DNA from: an uncultured Clostridium sp.
GTDB taxonomy: Bacteria; Bacillota; Clostridia; Clostridiales; Clostridiaceae
Assembly: GCF_900769625.1 (NCBI RefSeq)
Contig: NZ_CAAGHK010000074.1
Span: forward strand, 1-18,277
Direction of reading: 5' to 3'
Length of the DNA: 18,277 nt
The notes beneath the pieces are model-generated. The model was not told where the DNA came from. It saw only the letters and a list, made by a program, of their open reading frames with translations, and did not search any database. Positions 7,026 through 13,671 of the stretch are shown here, one piece after another. The position numbers and the translations under genes are program-made. The first letter of the stretch is position 1, and each line of letters starts with the position of its first letter.

Positions 7026-7038
7026 TTTGATTATCAAA
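7026..7038. promoter_or_regulatory. Palindrome overlapping a -35 element
   Basis: TTTGAT-T-ATCAAA, perfect 6-base arms, covers the -35 box of the promoter for the Ntn hydrolase gene. The position suits a repressor site. AT-richness makes chance occurrence possible. Confidence 0.3.
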
Positions 7039-7055
7039 ATAAAATGTTGTATAAT
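7027..7055 (+). promoter_or_regulatory. Promoter of the Ntn hydrolase gene
   Basis: TTGATT-17-TATAAT: perfect -10, 4/6 -35 and ideal spacing. The predicted transcript starts about 35 nt before the ATG at 7097. Confidence 0.65.
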
Positions 7056-7096
7056 ACCTTTGATAAAGACAACTTATTTAAAACAGGAGAAGATTG

Positions 7097-8164
7097 ATGA
7101 AGAGAAAACTAAAGATAATAGGTATTAGTACAATAGCGTTAATATTGGTACTAGTTATTGGAGTAGGAAGATTATTTTGGGGAGAAATTCGCACATTGGT
7201 ATCTTTTAAAGAATTAAATGAGCATCCCTTTTATGAAATGACTTATCATGCGGATTATAATTTAGATGAATTTTTAATAAATGGAGCTGCAACAGATGAT
7301 GATCTTGTAAGTTTTGTAACTAAGCAGGTACTAAAAGGAGTTTCTTTTGATGTTAATCCAGACGGAGCCTGTAGTACTTTTGTTGCCACTAATTCAGAAG
7401 GTGAAAATCTTTTTGGAAGAAATTTTGATTATGTACACTCTATAGGACTTATTGTTCGTACTCAACCTAAAAACGGGTATAAGTCAATTTCTTTAGTAAA
7501 CTTAAATCATTTAGGATTAAGTTTAGAAAATATGCCGACTAAGAGTTTTATAAATCGTGTTATTACTTTAGCAGCACCATATGCACCACTAGATGGTATG
7601 AATGAAAAGGGGCTTGCTATTGGTGTTCTTGTTATTGAAGATGGAAAGGTTCATCAAAACACTGGAAAGGTTCCTATAACAACTACTTCGGCAATTCGTA
7701 TGGTGTTAGATAAAGCAGCTACTGTTGATGAGGCGGTCGAACTACTTAAAAATTATGACATGAATTCAAGTGGTGAAACAGGTTACCACTTCCAGATTGC
7801 AGATGCTACTGGAAATACAGCAATTGTTGAATATATAAATAACGAAATGCATGTATTAACTAAAGAAGAAGGATATACAGCTGCAACAAACTTTGTTCTT
7901 TATAATAATATGAACTCAGGATATGGACAAGATCGTTATGAAAAGATTAAGGCTAAGCAGGAAGAGACAAATGGGATAATGAGCGAAGATGAAGCTATGG
8001 ATCTTTTACTTAGTGTACCATCACAAGGTATGAGACAAGTTGAAGGTGGTGAAGGGATACCATCAGATACACAATGGTCATGCGTTTACAATTTAGATGA
8101 TTTAACTTTACAAATTTGTACAACTAGAGATAAGTCTAGAACTTATAATTATTCATTAAAATAA
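7097..8164 (+). CDS. Membrane-anchored Ntn-type linear amide hydrolase (C45/choloylglycine hydrolase-like)
   Basis: The protein cleaves a linear amide bond (acyl-amino compounds, N-acyl lactones, bile-salt or penicillin-like substrates are possible; the substrate is not readable). Residues 7-25 form a membrane helix (IIGISTIALILVLVIGVG), then about 65 residues precede Cys92 in GACSTFVATNSEGENLFGRN. The Cys-Ser/Thr, then 'GRNFDY', pattern is that of cysteine N-terminal-nucleophile hydrolases such as acid-ceramidase/NAAA-like and penicillin V acylase-like enzymes. Further shared features are AATNFVLYNN and a C-terminal WSCVYNLDDLTL. Cys92 would have to become N-terminal by self-cleavage, which would separate the anchor from the enzyme. 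The ATG at 7097 lies 6 nt after AGGAGA; the adjacent TTG at 7094 is too close to it. A long terminator follows. The gene is monocistronic. Confidence 0.8.
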   Translation: MKRKLKIIGISTIALILVLVIGVGRLFWGEIRTLVSFKELNEHPFYEMTYHADYNLDEFLINGAATDDDLVSFVTKQVLKGVSFDVNPDGACSTFVATNSEGENLFGRNFDYVHSIGLIVRTQPKNGYKSISLVNLNHLGLSLENMPTKSFINRVITLAAPYAPLDGMNEKGLAIGVLVIEDGKVHQNTGKVPITTTSAIRMVLDKAATVDEAVELLKNYDMNSSGETGYHFQIADATGNTAIVEYINNEMHVLTKEEGYTAATNFVLYNNMNSGYGQDRYEKIKAKQEETNGIMSEDEAMDLLLSVPSQGMRQVEGGEGIPSDTQWSCVYNLDDLTLQICTTRDKSRTYNYSLK

Positions 8165-8202
8165 TTTTATAGAATTTAAAGTTTTTATAGTATAAAAAAG
8201 TA

Positions 8203-8250
8203 TATTAAAATATAAAACCGCCAATATGGCGGTTTTATATTTTAATAAAT
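8203..8250. terminator. Strong terminator after the Ntn hydrolase gene
   Basis: A perfect 20-bp stem (8203-8222 with 8228-8247) has the core AAAACCGCC/GGCGGTTTT and a 5-nt loop. The A-rich left side and T-rich right side would work in both directions, although no minus-strand gene uses it here. Confidence 0.85.
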
Positions 8251-8332
8251 TTGTTAATATTATATGATTGTGATAGTATAAAGAGTACAAAATATATAAT
8301 ACAAAGGTATTAGCGAATGGAGGAAATGAATT

Positions 8333-8671
8333 ATGGATAAGTTACCAAACTGCCCAAAATGTAATTCAGAATATACTTATGAAGACGGTGCTCTTTTAGT
8401 ATGTCCAGAATGTGCTCACGAATGGACACCTGGAAGCGAAAATGAAAATTCTGATGAATTAGTTGTTAAGGATTCTAATGGAAACATATTAAAGGATGGA
8501 GATTCTGTAACAATAATTAAGGACCTTAAAGTAAAAGGTGCTACATCTGCTTTAAAGAAGGGTACAAAAGTTAAGAATATCCGTTTAGTTGATGGAGATC
8601 ATAATATTGATTGTAAAATTGATGGATTTGGAGCTATGAGCTTAAAATCTGAGTTTGTTAAGAAGATATAG
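8333..8671 (+). CDS. yjdM: YjdM/PhnA-family zinc-ribbon protein
   Basis: A 112-aa cytoplasmic protein with an N-terminal zinc ribbon, Cys7-x2-Cys10 ... Cys24-x2-Cys27 (CPKC, CPEC), followed by the family's conserved C-terminal beta domain. That domain has VKDSNGNILKDGDSVTIIKD, LKVKGATSALKKGTKVKNI and IDCKIDGFGAMSLKSEFVKK. Length and motifs match E. coli YjdM (once called PhnA) almost end to end. The old 'alkylphosphonate uptake/phosphonoacetate hydrolase' label comes from the name only; no phosphonate genes are nearby and the function is unsettled. The ATG is 9 nt after GGAGG. It is bounded by a terminator on each side, so it is transcribed alone. Confidence 0.93.
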   Translation: MDKLPNCPKCNSEYTYEDGALLVCPECAHEWTPGSENENSDELVVKDSNGNILKDGDSVTIIKDLKVKGATSALKKGTKVKNIRLVDGDHNIDCKIDGFGAMSLKSEFVKKI

Positions 8672-8688
8672 TTTTAACTAATAAAATT

Positions 8689-8711
8689 AAGCTGGATTAT
8701 TCCGGCTTTTT
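8689..8711 (+). terminator. Terminator of yjdM
   Basis: AAGCTGG / CCGGCTT is a 7-bp stem with one G-T pair and a 6-nt loop, and the right arm runs into TTTTT. It starts about 17 nt after the yjdM stop. Confidence 0.85.
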
Positions 8712-8752
8712 ATATGTGAATTAATATTATAAATAATGAAGGAGGATATATT

Positions 8753-9094
8753 GTGTTAGGAGATATTTTTAATAGATATGTACAATTAAATGGAGATTAT
8801 GTAAAGTATGTAAATGAAATAGTAAATAAGAATTTTGAGGGTTATTCAGAAGAAGAAATTCTAAAAAAACTTGTTGAAGGAAAGAATAGTTTTGAAATGT
8901 TAATGTCTGAAATAGATAAGTGTGAAAATGAAGAAGAGGACGGATTATTCCTAAAAGATGTAAAGTATTCACTTGTTGATGGATTATTTTTAACTATAGA
9001 TTTATACAATTTCTATAATTCAAAAGAACTAGAGAGATTCAAGATGAGAGCTGTAAACTATATTAGAAAAGGAAGAGTTACAAGTTTCTTTTAA
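8753..9094 (+). CDS. Hypothetical protein, 113 aa
   Basis: I do not recognise the family. The protein is acidic and predicted all-helical. Its middle has the charged run EIDKCENEEEDGLFLKDVKY, and its end is basic (RFKMRAVNYIRKGRVTSFF). There is no signal peptide, membrane helix or metal motif; the single Cys is isolated. The start is GTG, 7 nt after AAGGAGG, an excellent site. The gene has its own terminator (9144-9164) and is separated from yjdM by another, so it is a one-gene unit. Composition and codon use match the surrounding chromosome, which argues for a resident gene. Confidence 0.75.
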   Translation: MLGDIFNRYVQLNGDYVKYVNEIVNKNFEGYSEEEILKKLVEGKNSFEMLMSEIDKCENEEEDGLFLKDVKYSLVDGLFLTIDLYNFYNSKELERFKMRAVNYIRKGRVTSFF

Positions 9095-9143
9095 ATATAT
9101 ATGTCAATTAACAATTGATATTGGACAATTTACAATTTTGCTG

Positions 9144-9164
9144 AAAATCCTTAGAGGATTTTTT
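9144..9164 (+). terminator. Terminator of the 113-aa gene
   Basis: AAAATCCT / AGGATTTT, an 8-bp perfect stem with a 3-nt loop (TAG), is followed by further T residues. Confidence 0.75.
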
Positions 9165-9321
9165 ATTACTATGTAAACTATTTATTAGAACATATATATT
9201 AAATAAACCAATAGTTTTGATTTAGTATTTTGACTTAATTAGAAAATAAGTGCAAAATATGGGGCAATTATAAATTTTTGTTGAAAAATATGCTGAAAAA
9301 TGTAACAATATAATAGGCTAA

Positions 9322-9927
9322 AATGAAAGTAAACTTCTTCTTGATAAATCAGAAGAAATAGGACAGATTGTAGGAGTTATTACAAGCATAGCAGATCAGA
9401 CTAATCTTCTTGCTTTGAATGCAGCTATTGAGGCGGCACGTGCAGGAGAGCAAGGACGTGGATTTGCAGTAGTTGCTGATGAGGTAAGAGTACTTGCAGA
9501 ACAATCTTCTGTTGCTGCTAATAATATATCAACCCTTATTGTAGGCATACAAGAGCAAATAAAATTTATCAGCACAAGTATGAATGAAGGATCAAAGGAA
9601 ATAACAAGTGGAATGGAGGTTGCATTAGAAGCTGGAAGTCACTTTGAAAATATAGATAAAGCTATAAGCAATATATTCTCAGTTGTAAGTGATGTATCAT
9701 CTGCAACACAAAATGTTATTGATTCGGCAAAGTCTACTGTCTCTATAATGCAAGAGACATTTACAGTATCTGAAGAAACTGCTTCAGCTACTGAAGAAGT
9801 ATCAGCATCTATAGAAGAGCAGACTGCTTCAATGGAAGAGATAGGACATACTGCTAATGAATTATCTAATCTTTCGGATAGAATGAATGAATTAGTAGGT
9901 AAGTTTAAAGTTTCAAATGAAGAATAG
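9322..9927 (+). pseudogene. Chemotaxis receptor fragment lacking sensor, membrane and HAMP parts
   Basis: The in-frame reading opens at 9322 just after a TAA and gives NESKLLLDKSEEIGQIVGVI, then TSIADQTNLLALNAAIEAAR and GEQGRGFAVVADEV. The rest of a methyl-accepting signalling domain follows to a normal end (ELVGKFKVSNEE). No ATG or GTG with a ribosome binding site exists at the front. The only in-frame start is a TTG (9415) inside the conserved hairpin, so a 170-aa ORF from there would lack half of the coiled coil. The domain is clean over 200 codons, with no internal stop, so the truncation may be recent. The DNA upstream (9165-9321) is AT-rich and I see no receptor sequence in it. It is not a copy of the receptor at 3867-5543: the sequences differ throughout. 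Confidence 0.7.
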
Positions 9928-10000
9928 AAATGCAATTTAGCCAGATATATATGATATAATGTATTATGTAATTTTAAGTTAGTAAATGGAGGCGGTATTT

Positions 10001-10183
10001 ATGTTTACTAAGGAAGAACTTTTAGTAATAGAAGATGCATTGAAAATTGCAGATGCAGAATATATAAAGATAATGGATGAAAGCAAATCTAATAAGAATA
10101 GATTAGTTGCATATAACAGAAAACAGAAAAAGCTTTGGCTTGTACAAAATAAGCTGAAAAAGATTATTGAAGAAAATAAATAA
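10001..10183 (+). CDS. Hypothetical protein, 60 aa
   Basis: A small helical protein (FTKEELLVIEDALKIADAEY ... RKQKKLWLVQNKLKKIIEEN): an acidic first half and a strongly basic second half, without membrane helix or cysteine. I do not recognise it. The start is ATG at 10001, 5 nt after GGAGGCGG. The longer reading from 9986 begins inside the binding site itself and is not credible. A long terminator follows. It lies just after the chemoreceptor fragment but nothing suggests they were one unit. Confidence 0.7.
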   Translation: MFTKEELLVIEDALKIADAEYIKIMDESKSNKNRLVAYNRKQKKLWLVQNKLKKIIEENK

Positions 10184-10248
10184 TAACTTAAATTATATTT
10201 AGTAGAGCAGATTATAATTATTTAAAAAATATAATTAATACATGTCTG

Positions 10249-10312
10249 TATACTCCTCTTTATTAATAGATAGTAATTTTAACTATTTATTGTGAAGAGG
10301 AGTATATTTTTA
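10249..10312 (+). terminator. Long terminator after the 60-aa gene
   Basis: A 12-bp outer stem TATACTCCTCTT/AAGAGGAGTATA is closed by an inner stem (AATAGATAGT with ACTATTTATT, one G-T pair) and followed by TTTTTATA. Confidence 0.8.
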
Positions 10313-10447
10313 TATAAAAATATAAATACTTTTTATATGATTAATAAGTTTTATTGATAGCAATGTAATAAATAATTAAATCTTATTATAAATAAAGGTA
10401 TATATAGTATAATTAATAAAAAATACTTTAAATTGGGGAAGAAATAT

Positions 10448-11140
10448 ATGAAGAATAGAATAATATTTTTTGATGATTTTGATAATGTAAAAGTTAATAA
10501 GTTAATAGAAATAGAAAATGGTGGCTATGAAACATATTATAAAAAATATGAAGATGATATATTTGAGATAATCTGCAATATAAATTTTAATCAAATAGAG
10601 ATAAGCAGATTATTTAGTAATAATATAAGCAGATATATATTTGTATTTAAAGAAATTAATGATAGTAATATAGGTATGATACAGAATTTATACAGTAATA
10701 ATGTAACTCTGACAACAGGTAAAGTTAATTTAAATAAAGATGATATTAATTTTAATTGTGAATTTTTAAACGATATTATTTATTTTCCGCAATTGTTAGA
10801 TGAAGAAGACATTATAGATATAGAATTATTTATATTTGCTATTAAAAATAGGTTTATTTGGGAAAATCATAAACCAATATACTTAATAGCAGGCAAGGAA
10901 GAAGAAAAAAGAGCTTCTGGAAGAATACCTATTTTTATACTCAGAAGATTTGAACAAATGCAGAAATTAAATGAATTTTATTTAGAAATATATAATGAAA
11001 TTGAGATGAATATTGCTGAGATAAGCTATGTTGAGGATTGTTTGAGAGAATATATAGAAGATGGTTCTTATTTTGAGATAAACCAGATTAAAAATAGCTA
11101 TGATGAAGAAAATACATATTTTCTTTTATCTGCACAGTAA
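10448..11140 (+). CDS. Hypothetical protein, 230 aa
   Basis: The family is not recognised. The protein is soluble by appearance and rich in Ile, Asn, Asp and Glu, with no signal peptide or membrane helix. The N-terminal half alternates short hydrophobic and acidic runs (NRIIFFDDFDN, SRYIFVFKEINDSN). A central basic loop (KEEEEKRASGRIPIFILRRF) stands out, followed by a predominantly helical acidic C-terminus. Start choice: ATG at 10448 after GGGGAAG; the TTG at 10433 lies in that purine stretch and is unlikely. It is separated on both sides by terminators, so it is transcribed alone. G+C is among the lowest of the window. Confidence 0.75.
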   Translation: MKNRIIFFDDFDNVKVNKLIEIENGGYETYYKKYEDDIFEIICNINFNQIEISRLFSNNISRYIFVFKEINDSNIGMIQNLYSNNVTLTTGKVNLNKDDINFNCEFLNDIIYFPQLLDEEDIIDIELFIFAIKNRFIWENHKPIYLIAGKEEEKRASGRIPIFILRRFEQMQKLNEFYLEIYNEIEMNIAEISYVEDCLREYIEDGSYFEINQIKNSYDEENTYFLLSAQ

Positions 11141-11171
11141 TTAAATAAATAGCGGTAAATAAGAAAATTTA

Positions 11172-11216
11172 AGGTTAATATAATCAATTTAATTTGATTA
11201 TATTGACCTCTTTTTA
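11172..11216 (+). terminator. Terminator of the 230-aa gene
   Basis: A 16-bp stem (11172-11187 with 11194-11209, one G-T pair, AGGT...ACCT at the base) has a 6-nt loop and is followed by CTCTTTTTA. Confidence 0.85.
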
Positions 11217-11266
11217 TAAAAATATTACTTAAATAATTTAAATAATTATTTAATAACTTTAATAAA

Positions 11267-11295
11267 TTGATGGATTGTGTCGAATTTTATACAAT
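11267..11295 (+). promoter_or_regulatory. Promoter of the transporter/dehydrogenase unit
   Basis: TTGATG-17-TACAAT: 4/6 -35, 5/6 -10, ideal spacing. The predicted start is near 11302, giving a leader of about 65 nt that contains the 14-bp tandem repeat. The imperfect -35 would suit activation by the adjacent two-component system. Confidence 0.55.
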
Positions 11296-11320
11296 GTTTT
11301 TTGAAGAAAATTTGAAAATG

Positions 11321-11348
11321 AACGTTAAAAAATAAACGTTAAAAAATA
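11321..11348 (+). repeat. Perfect tandem repeat, 2 x 14 bp
   Basis: AACGTTAAAAAATA occurs twice back to back (11321-11334 and 11335-11348), and AAC begins a third copy just before the ribosome binding site of the transporter gene. Each unit carries the palindrome AACGTT. It could be a binding site for the CitB-type regulator encoded downstream, or a simple slippage product. I do not see it upstream of the dehydrogenase or kinase genes. Confidence 0.7.
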
Positions 11349-11367
11349 AACAAAAGGAGAAATATTA

Positions 11368-12429
11368 ATGTTAGAAATTATAAAAAAGACATTAACTGAT
11401 AACGCAATTATAGGTGCTATTTTTTCATCAGTTACTATTATTCTTTTAGGTTTCTACTTAAGAAAGAAGGAAATTATTAATTCATCAGCTTCTAAAGTAT
11501 TAACTAAGATAGTATTAACGGTATCATTACCAGCACTAGCATTTACATCTTTCATGAAAGATATAAATGGTGAACAATTAAGACAAGGTTTAAGTATTTT
11601 AGTATGGGGATTTGCAATTTATATTTTATTAATTCCAATAACTAAGATTATGTATTCAAAAGTTAAAGGCGATAAACAAGATGTTTACAGAGTATTAACT
11701 ATATTCGGTTCAACAACATTTTTTGGAACTCCAATAGTTACAGCTGTATATGGAGCTGTTGGAACAATGTACTCAAACATCTTTAACATAGCATACAGAG
11801 TATTCTTATATTCATATGCATTCATCAAGATGTCTGGAACAAAGATGGATAAAGAAAACTTCAAAAAGAATATGAAAGAAATATTCTTAAATCCAATAAT
11901 ACTTGCTACATTCTTTGGATTATTAATCTGGTTATTCCAAGATAGTCTTCCACAAGTAGGAGTAGTAGTAAAAGAAGAAGTTAAGAATTATGCATTTTTA
12001 AGAATAGACCAAACATTACCTTGGTTATACAAACCACTTACTTATTTATCAAACTTAGCTTCACCACTTGCATGGTTATCAATCGGAGCTACACTTGCTG
12101 AAGTACCATTTAAGACAGCAGTGGCACAAAAAGATGCATGGGGATACAGCTTAATCAAAGTTATAGCAATACCAGTAATCAACTTAGTATTATTAATGGT
12201 ATTAAGCATGACTGGAATATTACCAGTAGCATTTGAAGGAGTTGCAACAACAGTAATTATGATGGCAGCGCCAACAGCAACAGTTGCAGCAGCATATGCA
12301 ATAAGTTTTGACAGAGAAGCATTATTCACTTCAAATTGTTCACTATTATCTACAGTAGTTGCAGTAGTAGCTATGCCAGTATGGATAATAGCGTTAGAAA
12401 TTATTAAAAACTTAGCAATATTTGCTTAA
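11368..12429 (+). CDS. AEC-family (auxin efflux carrier-type) organic acid transporter
   Basis: An integral membrane protein of 353 aa with about ten predicted helices in two halves, as usual for the AEC family. Bacterial members are reported or annotated as malate/malonate/lactate-type carriers. Family marks are the N-terminal SLPALAF after the second helix, the mid-protein GSTTFFGTPIV loop, and the C-terminal MAAPTATVAAAYAISFDREA with following helix. The central loop (KMDKENFKKNMKE) is cytoplasmic-looking. The ATG lies 8 nt after AAGGAG. Codons ending in C (TTC, AAC, TAC) are frequent here and in the next gene compared with neighbours, which suggests high expression. The dehydrogenase follows at 117 nt and a CitAB-type sensor pair beyond it, pointing to a 2-oxo- or 2-hydroxy-acid (lactate, malate, 2-oxoglutarate and so on) as substrate; that choice is inference. 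Confidence 0.88.
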   Translation: MLEIIKKTLTDNAIIGAIFSSVTIILLGFYLRKKEIINSSASKVLTKIVLTVSLPALAFTSFMKDINGEQLRQGLSILVWGFAIYILLIPITKIMYSKVKGDKQDVYRVLTIFGSTTFFGTPIVTAVYGAVGTMYSNIFNIAYRVFLYSYAFIKMSGTKMDKENFKKNMKEIFLNPIILATFFGLLIWLFQDSLPQVGVVVKEEVKNYAFLRIDQTLPWLYKPLTYLSNLASPLAWLSIGATLAEVPFKTAVAQKDAWGYSLIKVIAIPVINLVLLMVLSMTGILPVAFEGVATTVIMMAAPTATVAAAYAISFDREALFTSNCSLLSTVVAVVAMPVWIIALEIIKNLAIFA

Positions 12430-12456
12430 TAGTTATTAAGTAATAAAAATAAATAT

Positions 12457-12492
12457 ATTACCACTCTATACTTAAATGTATAGAGTGGTAAT
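12457..12492 (+). promoter_or_regulatory. Intercistronic hairpin without a U-run
   Basis: A perfect 15-bp stem (12457-12471 with 12478-12492, core CCACTCTATAC/GTATAGAGTGG) and a 6-nt loop lie between transporter and dehydrogenase genes. It is not followed by T residues (next is GCATAAAAAATTG). It is therefore more likely an mRNA stabiliser, processing site or partial attenuator than a full terminator. Confidence 0.6.
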
Positions 12493-12546
12493 TGCATAAA
12501 AAATTGTATATAAATTAAAAATGTACTTAATGGGAGAGAGTAGATT

Positions 12547-13545
12547 ATGATTAAAATAGTTTGTTTTGGTGTTAGAGAAACAGAAGTTTCATACTTCAAT
12601 AAGTTAAATGAAAAGTTTGGATATGAATTAAAATTAGTTACTTCAGGATTAACTCATGAAAATGTAGAAGAAGCAATCGGAGCTGAAGCTATCATGGTAA
12701 GAGGAAACTGTAAAGCAGACAGAAGAAACTTAGAAATATTAAAGAACAACGGATTAAAATACGTTTTAACTAGAACTGTAGGATATGACCACGTTGATTT
12801 AGAAGCAGTTAAAGAACTAGGTCTAGAATCTGCAAGAGTACCAGGATACTCTCCAAATGCAATCTCAGAATTAGCAGTTACACTTTCAATGATGTTATTA
12901 AGACATATTGCATACACAGTAAACAGAACAAAAGAAAGAAACTTTACTATAGATGCAACTATGTTCAGTAAAGAAGTTAGAAACTGTACAGTAGGTATTC
13001 TTGGAACTGGCAAAATAGGTTTAACTACTGCTAAGTTATTCAAGGGATTAGGAGCAAAAGTATTAGGATATGATGTATTCCAAAGTGATGCTGCTAAAGA
13101 AGTTGTTGAATTCAAAACTTTAGACGAAGTAATAGCTGAATCTGATATAATTTCAGTACATATGCCATTCTTCAAAGATTCAAATTACCACATCATCAAC
13201 GATGAATTCATAGCAAAAATGAAAGATGGTGCTATATTAGTTAATACAGCTAGAGGAGAACTTCAAGATTTAGAAGCTGTTATCAGAGGAATCGAAAGCG
13301 GAAAATTAGGTGGATTTGGAACTGACGTATTAGAAGGTGAAGCAGGAACATTCTTCAAGGATTTAAGTGGTTCTCCATTAGAAAATCCAGTATTCGAAAA
13401 GTTAGTTAACCTTTACCCGCAAGTATTAGTAACTCCACATATGGGATCATACACTGATGAAGCATTAGTGAACATGATAGAAATATCTTATGAAAATTTA
13501 AGAGAATACATTAATGAAGGAACTTGCAAAAATAAGATAGCGTAA
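12547..13545 (+). CDS. D-2-hydroxyacid dehydrogenase (D-lactate dehydrogenase-like)
   Basis: A 332-aa NAD-dependent oxidoreductase that interconverts a 2-oxo acid and its D-2-hydroxy acid in the cytoplasm. The Rossmann motif is G153-T-G-K-I-G158, with Asp176 at the end of the second strand (VLGYD) favouring NAD over NADP. The catalytic trio is Arg236 (NTARGE), Glu263 (DVLEGE) and His298 (TPHMGS), all in the expected order. The segment VPGYSPNAISELAVTLSMML is typical of the D-lactate/D-2-hydroxyisocaproate/D-2-hydroxyglutarate branch, so lactate is only one possible substrate. The ATG is preceded by GGGAGAG. It is probably co-transcribed with the transporter through the intercistronic hairpin and is closed by a terminator at 13564. 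Confidence 0.88.
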   Translation: MIKIVCFGVRETEVSYFNKLNEKFGYELKLVTSGLTHENVEEAIGAEAIMVRGNCKADRRNLEILKNNGLKYVLTRTVGYDHVDLEAVKELGLESARVPGYSPNAISELAVTLSMMLLRHIAYTVNRTKERNFTIDATMFSKEVRNCTVGILGTGKIGLTTAKLFKGLGAKVLGYDVFQSDAAKEVVEFKTLDEVIAESDIISVHMPFFKDSNYHIINDEFIAKMKDGAILVNTARGELQDLEAVIRGIESGKLGGFGTDVLEGEAGTFFKDLSGSPLENPVFEKLVNLYPQVLVTPHMGSYTDEALVNMIEISYENLREYINEGTCKNKIA

Positions 13546-13563
13546 TTTAAATTATATTTTTAG

Positions 13564-13605
13564 AGCATATTATTTAGTAGGAAACTGCTGATAATATGCT
13601 TTTCT
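13564..13605 (+). terminator. Terminator of the dehydrogenase gene
   Basis: A 10-bp stem AGCATATTAT/ATAATATGCT extends inward through AGTAG-GAAA-CTGCT and is followed by TTTTCT. It separates the transporter/dehydrogenase pair from the sensor pair. Confidence 0.75.
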
Positions 13606-13671
13606 ATTAATTTAAAGTATTAAGAAATTATGTATTGATATGTAGATATATTTTGTTTAGTATTGTTTATT

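Noticed and set aside
8333..8671. Phosphonate metabolism gene (phnA label)
   Set aside because: The protein is YjdM family and the phosphonate link is a historical name; no phosphonate genes are nearby.
9100..9143. AATTAACAATTGATATTGG...CAATTTACAATT as a repeat family or CRISPR-like array
   Set aside because: The AATT/CAATT units are short and irregular with no conserved spacing. They may belong to a common AT-rich clostridial repeat but nothing array-like is visible.
9639..9935. 98-aa minus-strand ORF
   Set aside because: It is an antisense shadow of the chemoreceptor signalling domain.
11296..11367. Riboswitch in the transporter leader
   Set aside because: The leader is only about 65 nt, A-rich, and has no multi-helix structure; the tandem repeat explains its only pattern.
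12654..13175. 173-aa minus-strand ORF inside the dehydrogenase gene
   Set aside because: It is an antisense shadow created by the strongly biased codons of the dehydrogenase; there is no start context.
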